A stretch of 17,549 nt of DNA from SZAS-79 sp038319115 (GCA_038319115.1 JBBQCV010000062.1:1-17549); one strand, 5' to 3'; shown: positions 1 through 7,745, numbered from the stretch's first letter. Notes: a model not told the origin generated them from the sequence alone. Translations and numbers: made by a program.

Positions 1-488
1 ACGTCGGCCTCGGCCTGGGCGCGGGCGGCCACCGCATTCACGTAGTCCTGCTTGCTGATGGCGTTGGCTTCGAGCAGCGGCTTGTAGCGCTCGGCCTGCG
101 CGGCGGCCTGGGTGAGGTTGGCCTGGGCGCGGGCGACCGAGGCAGAGGCGCTCGCGAGCGCAGCGCGGTAAGGGGCGCTGTCGATTTCGAACAGCGCCTG
201 GCCGGCGCGCACGTCGCTGCCTTCGCGAAACAGGCGCTTGTTCACGATGCCGGCGGCGCGCGCGCGCACCTGCGCGATGCGCGATGCCTCGAGCCGGCCG
301 GGGAGTTCCGTGGTGAGGCCCACCGGGCGCGGCGCCACGGTCATGACACCGACTTCGGGTGGGGGCATGCCGCCGCCGGCGCCCTTGGCTTTGTCGGCGT
401 CCTTGCTGCCGCAGCCGGCAAGGACGAGGAGCATCGCCGCGCAGGCGCAGGCCACGCGGGCGGGGAGGGCGATCGGAGTGGGGGCCAT
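1..488 (-). CDS. RND efflux periplasmic adaptor (AcrA/MexA family), partial
   Basis: This is the N-terminal 162 residues of a membrane fusion protein that links an inner-membrane RND pump to an outer-membrane channel; the C-terminus lies beyond position 1. The start at 488 is chosen because an ATG there is followed by a lipoprotein signal peptide ending in the lipobox LAGC (Cys26), and an AAGG ribosome site lies about 7 bases upstream (complement of 495-498). After a Gly/Pro linker come PEVGVMTVAPRPV, the first half of the lipoyl barrel (AAGIVNKRLFREGSDVRAGQ, then ALFEIDSAPYRAAL) and the start of an Ala/Gln-rich helical hairpin. These are the usual AcrA elements in the usual order. It is transcribed away from a TetR gene with a shared operator. 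The pump gene would be expected outside the window to the left. The family is certain; the substrate cannot be told. Confidence 0.93.
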   Translation of the reverse strand, partial: MAPTPIALPARVACACAAMLLVLAGCGSKDADKAKGAGGGMPPPEVGVMTVAPRPVGLTTELPGRLEASRIAQVRARAAGIVNKRLFREGSDVRAGQALFEIDSAPYRAALASASASVARAQANLTQAAAQAERYKPLLEANAISKQDYVNAVAARAQAEAD

Positions 489-606
489 GGATTACCTTGG
501 AAATGGATGCGGCGCGCGCAATGCGATGTGCGCGCCGGCGCGCTGCCCGGCCACACAGTCGATAAAGCCCGGATTAAGGCTCGGCTGCTATGTGCTCTAG
601 TGTACC

Positions 607-630
607 ATTATACATCCACCCATGTATGTA
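607..630. promoter_or_regulatory. AcrR-like operator (inverted repeat)
   Basis: The right half is ATGTATGTA (622-630) and the left half is ATTATACAT (607-615), separated by 6 bases. The inner six bases of each arm (610-615 and 622-627) are perfectly complementary. The half-site ATGTATGTA and the 6-base spacing match the 24-bp AcrR operator known from Escherichia coli, as I remember it. It sits between the -35 and -10 of the efflux gene and 41 bases before the TetR start, so it is well placed to control both genes. Binding by the neighbouring TetR protein is inferred. Confidence 0.65.
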
Positions 631-636
631 TGTCGG
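607..636 (-). promoter_or_regulatory. Promoter of the efflux adaptor gene
   Basis: On the minus strand a perfect TATAAT lies at 612-607, with CCGACA (4 of 6 to TTGACA) at 636-631 and an 18-base spacer. Transcription would begin near 600, giving a leader of about 110 bases before the ATG at 488. The spacer is filled by the AcrR-like inverted repeat, so a bound repressor would block polymerase directly. Assignment rests on hexamer match and position only. Confidence 0.6.
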
Positions 637-670
637 GCCGCGCCGGTCCGGCCCACGGAGTCCCCGGCCC

Positions 671-1312
671 ATGGCACGACGCACCAAGGAGGACGCCCTC
701 GTCACCCGCAGCCTGATCCTCGACACGGCCGAGCTGGCGTTCGAGCGCCGCGGTGTGTCGCGCACCTCGCTCAACGAGATCGCGCAGGCCGCCGGCCTCA
801 CGCGCGGTGCGATCTACTGGCACTTCAAGGACAAGGCGGATCTCTTCAACGCGATGATGCAGCGGGTGGTGCTGCCGATGGAGCAGGCGGTGGGGCGCTC
901 GGGCGAGCGTGAGCGCGCTGACCCGCTCGCGCACGTGCGCCAGACATTCATCGATGCGCTGCGCAAGACCGTCAACGACCCCCAGGTGCGCCGCGTGTTC
1001 GAGATCGCCACGCACAAGGTGGAGTACGTCGACGAGCTCACCGCGGTGCGCGAGCGCCGCCTGTCGGTGCGCAACAGTTTCATGGGCCACGTGGTGCGCC
1101 TGCTCACGCTCGCGATGCGGCAGGGCACGCTCGGCCGGCGCGTGCCGGCGCGCGCCGCGGCCCTCGGCCTGCACGCCCTGATCGACGGCCTGATCCAGAA
1201 CTGGATGCTCGACCAGGACGCATTCGACCTCGTGCGCACCGGCACCCAGGTCATCGACACCTACCTGGCCGGCCTCGCGCCGGAAAAACGCTCCGCGGCG
1301 GGGACGCGATAG
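671..1312 (+). CDS. TetR/AcrR-family repressor of the divergent efflux genes
   Basis: This 213-residue protein has a typical TetR N-terminal DNA-binding domain: a helix from about residue 10 (VTRSLILDTAELAFERRG) followed by the helix-turn-helix at about 32-51 (TSLNEIAQAAGLTRGAIYWH) and FKDKADLF. The C-terminal two thirds are variable, as expected for a ligand-binding and dimerisation domain, and resemble the AcrR/TtgR type (many Arg, LRKTVNDPQVRRVFEIATHKVEYVDEL). The ATG at 671 is preferred because it gives the standard MARRTKEDA start; an earlier in-frame start at 590 would run through the operator. A CGGAG at 656-660 is a spaced-out possible ribosome site. Divergent orientation from the efflux adaptor and the shared operator indicate a local repressor released by pump substrates; that role is inferred from family and position. 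Confidence 0.92.
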   Translation: MARRTKEDALVTRSLILDTAELAFERRGVSRTSLNEIAQAAGLTRGAIYWHFKDKADLFNAMMQRVVLPMEQAVGRSGERERADPLAHVRQTFIDALRKTVNDPQVRRVFEIATHKVEYVDELTAVRERRLSVRNSFMGHVVRLLTLAMRQGTLGRRVPARAAALGLHALIDGLIQNWMLDQDAFDLVRTGTQVIDTYLAGLAPEKRSAAGTR

Positions 1313-1342
1313 GCGCGGGTGATGGTTGCGATTGAAACGTTT

Positions 1343-1372
1343 TTGCGCGCGGCGGGGCAGCATGGGTAGACT
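1343..1372 (+). promoter_or_regulatory. Putative fumC promoter
   Basis: TTGCGC at 1343-1348 and TAGACT at 1367-1372 are 18 bases apart. The predicted transcript start is about 20 bases before the fumC ATG, leaving room for the AAGGAGG ribosome site at 1388-1394. A second -35-like TTGAAA lies at 1332-1337. The hexamers match only in part. Confidence 0.4.
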
Positions 1373-1399
1373 GGGACCAGGCTAACGAAGGAGGCTGCG

Positions 1400-2824
1400 A
1401 TGGCACGCTCCGAGAGGGACTCCCGGACCGAGAGGGACTTCCGGACCGAGAGGGACTCCTTTGGGCCGATCGAGGTTCCGGCCGACCGGTTGTGGGGCGC
1501 GCAGACCGAGCGCAGCCTGCGCTTCTTTCGCATCTCCTCCGAGCGCATGCCAATGGAAGTGGTGCGCGCGCTGGCAATGACCAAGCGCGCCGCCACGCGC
1601 GTGAATGCCGCCCTTGGCCTCATCGATGCGGCCAAGGCCGGCGCGATCGAATCGGCCGCCGGCGAAGTGCTTGCGGGCAAGCTTGACGCGGAGTTCCCGC
1701 TGTCGGTGTGGCAGACGGGCTCCGGAACCCAGACCAACATGAACGTCAACGAGGTGCTCGCCAACCGCGCTTCGGAACTGCTCGGGGGCGAGCGCGGCAG
1801 CGCGCGCCTCGTGCATCCCAACGACGACGTCAACCTGGGGCAGTCGTCCAACGACGTATTCCCGACCGCGATGCACGTTGCCGCGATGCTTGCCATCGAC
1901 GGGCGGCTATTGCCGTCCCTCGGACAGCTTCGTACCAGCCTCGCGGCGAAAAGCGCCGCATTCGTCTCGATCGTCAAGATCGGACGCACGCACCTTCAGG
2001 ATGCAACGCCGCTCACGCTGGGGCAGGAATTTTCCGGCTACGTGGCGCAGCTCCAGGCCGCGGAACACGCCATCCGAACGACGCTGGGCGGGCTGTGCGA
2101 GCTCGCTGCGGGCGGCACCGCGGTCGGCACGGGCCTTAACACCCATGCTCAGTTCGCCGATCGCATCGCGGCCGAACTGGCGCGCGAGGCGCGCCTGCCG
2201 TTCGTGAGCGCGCCGAACAAGTTCGCGGCGCTCGGTGGGCACGAAGCGCTGCTGTTCGCGCACGGCGCGCTCAAGACCCTCGCTGCGGCGCTCATCAAAA
2301 TCGCGAACGACGTGCGCTGGCTCGCTTCCGGCCCGCGCTCGGGCCTGGGCGAAATCTCGATCCCCGAAAATGAGCCCGGCAGCTCGATCATGCCGGGCAA
2401 GGTAAACCCCACGCAGTGCGAAGCGCTCACGATGCTGAGCGTGCAGGTCATCGCCAACGACGTCGCGGTGAACATCGCGGGCGCCTCGGGGAACTTCGAG
2501 CTGAACGTCTTCAAGCCGCTGCTCATCAACAGTTTCCTGCAGAGCGTGCGCCTGCTCGCCGACGGCATGGAGAGCTTCGAGGAGCACTGCGTGCGCGGTA
2601 TCGAGGCCAACGAGGAGCGCATCGCGCGGCTGGTGGGCGATTCGCTCATGCTCGTCACGGCGCTTGCGCCACACATCGGCTACGACCGCGCGGCGCGCAT
2701 CGCCAAGCAGGCGCATGCCAGCGGCGGCACGTTGCGCGAAGCGGCGCTTGAGCTGGGCTTCGTCACGGCCGAGGAGTTCGATGCGTGGGTGCGGCCCGAA
2801 GACATGCTCGGGCCGAAGTCATAA
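1400..2824 (+). CDS. fumC: Class II fumarate hydratase
   Basis: FumC interconverts fumarate and malate in the citric acid cycle; class II enzymes carry no iron-sulphur cluster and tolerate oxygen. The 474-residue protein carries the family landmarks GSGTQTNMN (residues 107-115), GRTHLQDATPL with the catalytic-site His198 (His188 in the E. coli enzyme) and the flexible signature loop GSSIMPGKVNPTQCEAL (327-343), whose Ser328 corresponds to the E. coli catalytic serine. The ten-residue offset to E. coli numbering is constant at both points. The start is set by a strong AAGGAGG at 1388-1394, five bases before the ATG. The extra N-terminal length comes from a tandem 6-codon repeat at 1411-1464, so that ERDSRT, ERDFRT and ERDSFG follow one another where relatives have one copy. 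The core is intact, so activity is expected. A hairpin follows the stop directly. Confidence 0.97.
   Translation: MARSERDSRTERDFRTERDSFGPIEVPADRLWGAQTERSLRFFRISSERMPMEVVRALAMTKRAATRVNAALGLIDAAKAGAIESAAGEVLAGKLDAEFPLSVWQTGSGTQTNMNVNEVLANRASELLGGERGSARLVHPNDDVNLGQSSNDVFPTAMHVAAMLAIDGRLLPSLGQLRTSLAAKSAAFVSIVKIGRTHLQDATPLTLGQEFSGYVAQLQAAEHAIRTTLGGLCELAAGGTAVGTGLNTHAQFADRIAAELAREARLPFVSAPNKFAALGGHEALLFAHGALKTLAAALIKIANDVRWLASGPRSGLGEISIPENEPGSSIMPGKVNPTQCEALTMLSVQVIANDVAVNIAGASGNFELNVFKPLLINSFLQSVRLLADGMESFEEHCVRGIEANEERIARLVGDSLMLVTALAPHIGYDRAARIAKQAHASGGTLREAALELGFVTAEEFDAWVRPEDMLGPKS
1411..1464 (+). repeat. Tandem 18-bp repeat, three copies, inside fumC
   Basis: Three consecutive 18-base units start at 1411, 1429 and 1447. 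Units 1 and 2 differ at a single base; unit 3 shares its first 12 bases and then diverges into the conserved FGPIEVP coding. The period is a multiple of three, so the reading frame is kept and the protein gains two copies of the motif ERD(S/F)RT. Confidence 0.9.
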
Positions 2825-2838
2825 GCGCCTGCGGCGCT
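2824..2838 (+). other. Hairpin immediately after fumC stop
   Basis: AGCGCC and GGCGCT form a perfect 6-bp stem around TGC, overlapping the last base of the TAA stop. There is no T-tract after it, so it is a weak candidate for a transcript end or an mRNA 3' stabiliser. The rest of the gap to purN (2839-2931) shows nothing I can name. Confidence 0.4.
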
Positions 2839-2947
2839 CGCCATCGCCGCGCTGTGCACGGTACGCCCGGGGCGGCGCGCCACGATGAACCGCAAACGGT
2901 GACCGTGACGGCGCAGGCAGGGGCGCGCTGCTAAACTGCGGCCCGCC

Positions 2948-3568
2948 ATGTCAATCGTCATCCTCATTTCCGGCCGCGGCAGCAACATGCAGGCCATCCT
3001 CGATGCGGGCCTGCCCGTCAGCGCGGTCATCAGCAACAATCGCGACGCGGCCGGTCTCGCGATTGCGGCCGCACGCGGCGTGCACACTGCAGTGGTGCAG
3101 CCAAACGACTACGGGACGCGCGAAGGCTTTGACGCCGCGCTCTCGGCCGAGGTGGCGCGGCACGCGCCGCAGGCGGTTGCGCTGGCCGGCTTCATGCGCA
3201 TCCTCACGCCGCGTTTCGTGTCCCGCTACGCCGACCGGCTGCTGAACGTGCATCCTTCGCTGCTGCCGTCCTTCGTGGGCCTGAACACGCACGAACGCGC
3301 GCTCGAAGCCGGTGTCAAAGTCCACGGCTGCACGGTGCATTTCGTCACCGATGAGCTGGACCACGGCCCCATAGTCGCCCAGGCCGGGGTGCGGGTTCTG
3401 CCGGGCGACACCGCGGCTGACCTGGCGGCACGGGTGCTGCGCCAGGAACACCTGATCTACCCGATGGCCTTGCGCTGGCTGGTCGAAGGCAGGCTTGCCC
3501 TCGAAAACGGCGCGGCCGTCATGAAGGAAACCAATGCGCAACTATTCCACTTTTCTGACCTTCCTTAG
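2948..3568 (+). CDS. purN: Phosphoribosylglycinamide formyltransferase
   Basis: PurN transfers a formyl group from 10-formyltetrahydrofolate to GAR in the third step of purine synthesis. The 206-residue length is normal. The phosphate-binding loop SGRGSNMQA (residues 8-16) is near the N-terminus. The catalytic triad is present as Asn100 and His102 in NVHPSLLPSF and Asp138 in HFVTDELDHG, matching Asn106, His108 and Asp144 of the E. coli enzyme. The ATG at 2948 directly begins the first Rossmann strand MSIVILISGRGS, so the start is secure, although no Shine-Dalgarno sequence is visible. A TAAACT hexamer at 2932-2937 could be a -10 box giving a very short leader. The 3' end overlaps the next gene by 35 bases, implying co-transcription. 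Confidence 0.97.
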   Translation: MSIVILISGRGSNMQAILDAGLPVSAVISNNRDAAGLAIAAARGVHTAVVQPNDYGTREGFDAALSAEVARHAPQAVALAGFMRILTPRFVSRYADRLLNVHPSLLPSFVGLNTHERALEAGVKVHGCTVHFVTDELDHGPIVAQAGVRVLPGDTAADLAARVLRQEHLIYPMALRWLVEGRLALENGAAVMKETNAQLFHFSDLP

Positions 3569-4241
3569 CGCCGCCGCGTGCGGCCTTACGCCGCTGACCG
3601 CCGCGGCCGCCCCGGCGCACCGCGTCGAAATCGCCTATGACGTGATGCGCAACGGCATGCCGGTGGCGGAGCTGGTCGAGAAACTCGAGCACGACGGCAA
3701 GACCTACCGGCTTTCGGCGCACCTCAATGGCAAGGGCATGTTCGCTTTGCGCGGCGACGCGACGCGCTCGAGCCGCGGCACGATCGCGCCCGACGGGCTG
3801 CACCCGACTGAATTCGAGGACAAGCGCACGGGCCGTGATACTGCGCGCGCCAAAATCGATCGCGGCGCGGGCCAGCTCACTTTGCAGGCCAAGGAAGGTG
3901 CGACCGAAACCAAGCCGCTGCCGGCCGATATCCAGGACCGGCTCTCGTTTGCGTACAACTTCGCCTTCAGCGTGCCCGGTAGAGCACCGGTCAGCGTCAG
4001 CGTCACCGACGGCAAGGGCATCTCCACATCGACTTACCGGGCGGCTGGGCGCGAGAAGGTGAGCACGCCGGCCGGCGAGTTCGAGGCCCTCAAGCTGGAG
4101 CGGCAGAAGAAGCAGCCGGAAGACCGCACCTCCGAGATCTGGCTGGCCGCCAAGCACGGCTATGTTCCGGTGCGGATTCTCGTGGTGGAGAAGGACGGCA
4201 CCCGCATCGACCAGGTGGCTACGCGGATCTCGGCGCAGTGA
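3534..4241 (+). CDS. Exported DUF3108-family protein
   Basis: The 235-residue product begins with a Sec signal peptide (MRNYSTFLTFLSAAACGLTP and a following Ala-rich cleavage region near residue 26), so it should be periplasmic. The mature part is beta-rich, with RVEIAYDVMRNGMPVAELVE near its start and later VSTPAGEFEALKLERQKK and EIWLAAKHGYVPVRILVVEKDG. This pattern is typical of DUF3108, a family of unknown biochemical function that I recall as often lying between purN and an RsmB-type gene in betaproteobacteria. The start at 3534 is supported by GAAGGA at 3523-3528, five bases upstream, even though this places it inside purN in another frame. It is probably translated from the purN transcript. 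No catalytic residues can be proposed. Confidence 0.85.
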   Translation: MRNYSTFLTFLSAAACGLTPLTAAAAPAHRVEIAYDVMRNGMPVAELVEKLEHDGKTYRLSAHLNGKGMFALRGDATRSSRGTIAPDGLHPTEFEDKRTGRDTARAKIDRGAGQLTLQAKEGATETKPLPADIQDRLSFAYNFAFSVPGRAPVSVSVTDGKGISTSTYRAAGREKVSTPAGEFEALKLERQKKQPEDRTSEIWLAAKHGYVPVRILVVEKDGTRIDQVATRISAQ

Positions 4242-4323
4242 GGGCGCCGCGCGCCAATGCGGCCGATGCGCTGGGGTATATGCGCCGGCAACGCCGCGCG
4301 GCGGGATTTGCAGGCCGGGCCCA

Positions 4324-5580
4324 ATGACGCCGACGCGCGCGTTGATCGCCAGCGCATCCGAGGCGTTGTCCGACACGCTGCGGTTCTCGGGGCCCGCCGA
4401 CCAGGCGCTGTCACGTCATTTCCGCAACCACCGCGACCTCGGCCAGGCCGAGCGCGCGTTCGTAGCCGAAACGGTCTTCGGCGCGCTGCGGCGGCGGCGC
4501 TCGCTCGCCATGGCCGCACAGTCGGAGTCTCCGTATTCGCTGGTGCTCGCCTGCCTCGTGAGGGTGCAGGGGGTGCCGGTACGTGCCGTTGCCGACGCGG
4601 TACGCGAAAAGGACCTGCCGCTGCTCGAACGCGCGAGTGCGGCGCGACCCGAGGACCAGCCGGCGGCGGTGCAGGCCGACGTGCCCGACTGGTTGTGGGC
4701 ACGCCTGGTGAGCGAATACGGCGAGAGCGAGGCGCGCGCGATCACCCAGGGCCTGCTCGCCCCGGCGCCCATGGACTTACGCGCGAACGTCTTCAAGGCC
4801 TCACGCGACGCGGCGCTGGACGCCCTTCGCAAAGCGGGCCTTGCGGGCGAGGAGACACCGTATTCGCCCACCGGCATCCGGCTGGCAGGCAAACCCGCGA
4901 TCAATAGGCAGCCCTTGTTCGCGGACGGCAGCATCGAAGTCCAGGACGAAGGCAGCCAGTTGCTGGCGGCCCTCGTGGCGCCGCGGCGCGGCGAGATGGT
5001 GGTCGACTTCTGCGCCGGTGCGGGCGGCAAGACGCTTGCCCTCGGCGCCCTCATGCGCAACACCGGGCGGCTATATGCGTTCGACGTCTCCGCCAAGCGC
5101 CTCGCGGGCCTCGATCCGCGGCTGGCGCGCTCGGGACTCTCCAACGTCCACCCGGTGGCGATAGCGTCCGAGAACGACCTGCGCGCCAAGCGGCTGGCTG
5201 GCAAGATCGATCGCGTCCTGGTCGATGCGCCGTGCTCGGGCTTCGGCACGCTCAGGCGCAACCCCGACCTCAAGTGGCGCTTTGATGAGAAGGACGTGGC
5301 CGAGCTGGTGGAAAAGCAGGCGAGGATCCTGGCGGGCGCTGCGCGCCTGCCGCGCATCGGCGGGCGACTGGTGTTCGCCACTTGCAGCGTGCTGCGCGAG
5401 GAAGGCGAAGGGATCGCCGCCACGTTCCTTGCCGCGCATCCGGCCTACAAGCAGCTTTCGTGCGCCGAAATCCTCGCCTCGCAGGGCATCGGGCTCGATA
5501 CCGGCATCAACCTGCGCCTCTTCCCGCACGTTCACCGGACTGACGGGTTCTTCGCCGCGGCTTTCGAGCGGGTGAGCTAG
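4324..5580 (+). CDS. RsmB/NOP-family rRNA (cytosine-C5)-methyltransferase
   Basis: This 418-residue SAM-dependent enzyme should methylate C5 of a cytosine in 16S rRNA or a related RNA. The N-terminal ~130 residues are helical and NusB-like in position (DQALSRHFRNHRDLGQAERA). The Rossmann domain follows: SAM motif I DFCAGAGGK (residues 228-236), then DAPCSGFGTLRRNPDLKWR with Cys304, and TCSVLREEGE with Cys354. Having both cysteines is the hallmark of m5C RNA methyltransferases; the second is the usual nucleophile and the first helps product release. The ATG at 4324 is chosen because the protein then starts like relatives; upstream codons of the open frame lie inside the DUF3108 gene. The protein is close to E. 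coli RsmB (Sun/Fmu) in layout, but orthology to RsmB rather than another NOP member cannot be proven by eye. Confidence 0.9.
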   Translation: MTPTRALIASASEALSDTLRFSGPADQALSRHFRNHRDLGQAERAFVAETVFGALRRRRSLAMAAQSESPYSLVLACLVRVQGVPVRAVADAVREKDLPLLERASAARPEDQPAAVQADVPDWLWARLVSEYGESEARAITQGLLAPAPMDLRANVFKASRDAALDALRKAGLAGEETPYSPTGIRLAGKPAINRQPLFADGSIEVQDEGSQLLAALVAPRRGEMVVDFCAGAGGKTLALGALMRNTGRLYAFDVSAKRLAGLDPRLARSGLSNVHPVAIASENDLRAKRLAGKIDRVLVDAPCSGFGTLRRNPDLKWRFDEKDVAELVEKQARILAGAARLPRIGGRLVFATCSVLREEGEGIAATFLAAHPAYKQLSCAEILASQGIGLDTGINLRLFPHVHRTDGFFAAAFERVS

Positions 5581-5609
5581 CTTGCGCGTGAGCGCAAGTG
5601 GCGCGCTAG
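5577..5609. terminator. Nested hairpin between convergent genes
   Basis: CTTGCGC (5581-5587) pairs perfectly with GCGCAAG (5592-5598) around a GTGA loop, and CTAGC (5577-5581) can pair with GCTAG (5605-5609) as an alternative outer arm. It overlaps the stop codons of both flanking convergent genes. It lacks a clean T-tract on either strand, so it is a possible bidirectional end signal rather than a textbook intrinsic terminator. Confidence 0.45.
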
Positions 5610-6295
5610 AACAACAGCCGCATGCCGATCGAATGGAATATGCGCCCGGGCGGCCCGGAGTTCTGCTCGCCCACCGTGGCGTCGACCTGCACGTGATTGG
5701 GTACGACCCAAAGGCGCAGCCCGAGGTGGCGCGTGGGTTTGTCGGCGCGCTGGCCATAGGATTCCACGATCGCGATGATCCGCGGATGCAGCACGATCTC
5801 TGCGCCCAGCCCCCACGTGCCGCGCGTCATGCCCAGCTGCCGGTCGGCGTTCGCGCCCAAATTGGCGTGTACGACAAGCCGGTCGTCGGCAAAAGAGAAG
5901 CTGCCGATGGCGTTCAGGTAGGGGTTCGTCGTTGCGCGTCCCTGGAATGGCGAGACACGGGCCGCTCCCAGCGTAAGGGCATACCCGCTGCCGTTGCTGA
6001 CAAGTGGTTTGAGCAGTGTCTTGGCCTGGAACAGGTTGAACCGGCTGTCGCCGGGCGCAGTGCCGTCCACCCATGCGCGACCCACCGTGAGTTCCGCCAA
6101 GCCGAGAGGATTGCACGCCGGGAGGAACCAGAACTCGTGCTCGTCGAGCTTCCTCTGGCGCTTGGCGAAAGTCTCCACCTGGCATCCGCCTGGGTCGACG
6201 ACGCGCGCGTCGTCGGTGACGAACGGACGCGCGGCACCGGCGAGCACCGGAAAGCACAGGAGGAATATCGTCAGGCAGCCTGCGAATCTTGGCAT
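5606..6295 (-). CDS. Predicted outer-membrane beta-barrel protein
   Basis: The 229-residue protein begins with a clear signal peptide (MPRFAGCLTIFLLCFPVLAG, then AARPFVTDD). The mature part alternates polar and hydrophobic residues in short strands and ends in GMRLLF; a terminal Phe on an alternating strand is the usual signal for outer-membrane barrel insertion. The mature N-terminus ARPFVTDDARVVDPGGCQVE resembles small transporter-like barrels of the 'MetA pathway of phenol degradation' type, so that is my best family guess. The ATG at 6295 is preferred; a GTG at 6310 is an in-frame alternative, and neither has a good ribosome site. It is convergent with the methyltransferase gene and divergent from the MscS gene. 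The substrate is unknown. Confidence 0.72.
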   Translation of the reverse strand: MPRFAGCLTIFLLCFPVLAGAARPFVTDDARVVDPGGCQVETFAKRQRKLDEHEFWFLPACNPLGLAELTVGRAWVDGTAPGDSRFNLFQAKTLLKPLVSNGSGYALTLGAARVSPFQGRATTNPYLNAIGSFSFADDRLVVHANLGANADRQLGMTRGTWGLGAEIVLHPRIIAIVESYGQRADKPTRHLGLRLWVVPNHVQVDATVGEQNSGPPGRIFHSIGMRLLF

Positions 6296-6414
6296 TTTTG
6301 GCTGGCGCACCGGCAGTTTTTGGATGCGGTTTGCGGAAAGCGCCGGAGCATCCGTACACTGGGCATCTTACAGACTCGGGACTCAAACGAGCCGAATCGC
6401 CGCCACGCGCGCCC

Positions 6415-7689
6415 ATGACCGCCAACGCATTCCAAAGCGTGCTGATCGACCTGTGGAGCGACCTGAGGGAGCCGGACCTGCTCTGGCAGCTCGCGGCGTT
6501 CGCGGGCTGCGTGCTCACGGGTTGGGCAATGGCGCGCGCCGTGCACGTCGACATGTCGAAAGAGCAATCGCGCGCGCTGCGCGTCGGCGCCGGTGGGGTC
6601 AACCGCATCTTCTTTCCGCTGGTGGTCGTGGCCCTGCTACTGATGGCGAGGGTGGTCCTGGGGCGCTGGGGCCACGTGAACGTGCTGAACGTGGCGATCC
6701 CGCTGTTCGCTTCGCTGGCCGGGATCCGCTTCGTCGTCTACCTCATGCGCCTGAGTTTCCCGGCGGGCGCCGGCCTTGCGCCGTGGGAGCGCGGCGTAGG
6801 CGCGGTGGCGTGGGTGCTGGTGGCGCTCTACCTGACCGGATTGCTGCCCGAGATCCGGGCGCTGCTCGAGGGTACCGGGCTGTCGATCGGCAAGCAGAAG
6901 ATCTCGCTCCTGCTCGTGCTCGAGTCGGTTTTCTGGCTGCTGCTCACCCTGTTGCTCGCGCTGTGGGCCGGCAGCGCCATCGAGAGCCGGCTGATGCGCG
7001 CCGAGCGCCTGCATTCCAGCCTGCGCGTGGTTCTCTCCCGCCTGGTCAAGGGCACCCTGATGGTGGCCGCGATCCTTGTCGTGCTGCCGCTCATGGGCAT
7101 CGACCTCACCGTGCTGTCGGTGTTCGGCGGGGCGTTGGGCGTTGGGCTGGGCCTCGGCCTGCAGAAGATCGCCAGCAACTACGTGTCCGGTTTCATCATC
7201 CTGCTGGACCGGTCGATTCGCATCGGCGACTGGATCACGGCCGATAACCACTACGGCGAAGTGAAGCGGATCACCACCCGCTACACGGTGGTGCGCTCGC
7301 TCACCGGCGTGGAGGCGATCATCCCGAACGACACCCTCATCACGGCCACCGTGCTCAGCAATACCTTCGCCGACAAGAGGCTGCGCATGACGGTCAAGGT
7401 AGCGGTGGCCTACGGGACCGAAATGCAGCCCGTGCTGGACCTGCTGGCCGAGATTGTGAGCCGGCACAAGCGCGTCCTGAAGGATCCCGCGCCCAATGCG
7501 CTGGTGGTCGAACTGGCCGACAGCAGCGTGAACATCGAGGTGGGATTCTGGATCGAGGACCCCGAAAACGGCCGGCAGAACATGAGCTCCGAAATCAACG
7601 TCTGGATCCTGTCTGAATTCAAGGCACGGGGAATCGAAATTCCCTTTCCGCAACGGGAGGTTAGGCTGGTTTCCAGGGATCCCGGTTGA
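6415..7689 (+). CDS. MscS-family mechanosensitive ion channel
   Basis: The 424-residue inner-membrane protein has about seven hydrophobic segments (roughly 23-43, 63-82, 91-111, 127-147, 165-186, 208-228 and 232-260). The last one contains the Gly/Ala-rich pore helix GALGVGLGLGLQKIASNYVS (239-258) followed by GFIILLDRSIRIGDWI, the defining MscS signature, and then the beta domain (VRSLTGVEAIIPNDTLI) and C-terminal alpha/beta domain. Extra N-terminal helices make it longer than E. coli MscS (286 residues), as in several paralogue groups. Such channels release solutes on hypo-osmotic shock. The ATG at 6415 is the first sensible one after the divergent gene; no clear ribosome site is seen. A -10-like TACACT at 6355-6360 may belong to it. 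The region 6296-6414 otherwise holds nothing I can name. Confidence 0.93.
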   Translation: MTANAFQSVLIDLWSDLREPDLLWQLAAFAGCVLTGWAMARAVHVDMSKEQSRALRVGAGGVNRIFFPLVVVALLLMARVVLGRWGHVNVLNVAIPLFASLAGIRFVVYLMRLSFPAGAGLAPWERGVGAVAWVLVALYLTGLLPEIRALLEGTGLSIGKQKISLLLVLESVFWLLLTLLLALWAGSAIESRLMRAERLHSSLRVVLSRLVKGTLMVAAILVVLPLMGIDLTVLSVFGGALGVGLGLGLQKIASNYVSGFIILLDRSIRIGDWITADNHYGEVKRITTRYTVVRSLTGVEAIIPNDTLITATVLSNTFADKRLRMTVKVAVAYGTEMQPVLDLLAEIVSRHKRVLKDPAPNALVVELADSSVNIEVGFWIEDPENGRQNMSSEINVWILSEFKARGIEIPFPQREVRLVSRDPG

Positions 7690-7717
7690 TTTGACACAAA
7701 CGATCACCATTTAGCGG

Positions 7718-7745
7718 TTGCGCGAGGAAATGTTTCGCGTAGAAT
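7718..7745 (+). promoter_or_regulatory. Putative desaturase promoter
   Basis: TTGCGC (7718-7723) and TAGAAT (7740-7745, 5 of 6 to consensus) are 16 bases apart, giving a leader of about 40 bases before the ATG at 7790. A perfect TTGACA at 7691-7696 has no matching -10 at normal spacing, and a TATAAA at 7772-7777 is a second -10 candidate near the start codon. Confidence 0.45.

Noticed and set aside
238..600. Plus-strand open frame opposite the efflux adaptor
   Set aside because: The minus strand here carries a lipobox and lipoyl-domain motifs; the plus frame is an antisense shadow reaching into the operator region.
1411..1464. Short tandem repeats considered as a CRISPR array
   Set aside because: The units are contiguous with no spacers, lie in frame within fumC and number only three.
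1907..2716. 269-codon minus-strand open frame opposite fumC
   Set aside because: Shadow of a certain fumC coding region, rich in Arg, His and Ala.
3519..4376. Long minus-strand open frame opposite the DUF3108 gene
   Set aside because: Its translation is Arg/His/Ala-rich without motifs or signal peptide; the plus-strand gene has a signal peptide, ribosome site and family match. It is a high-GC shadow.
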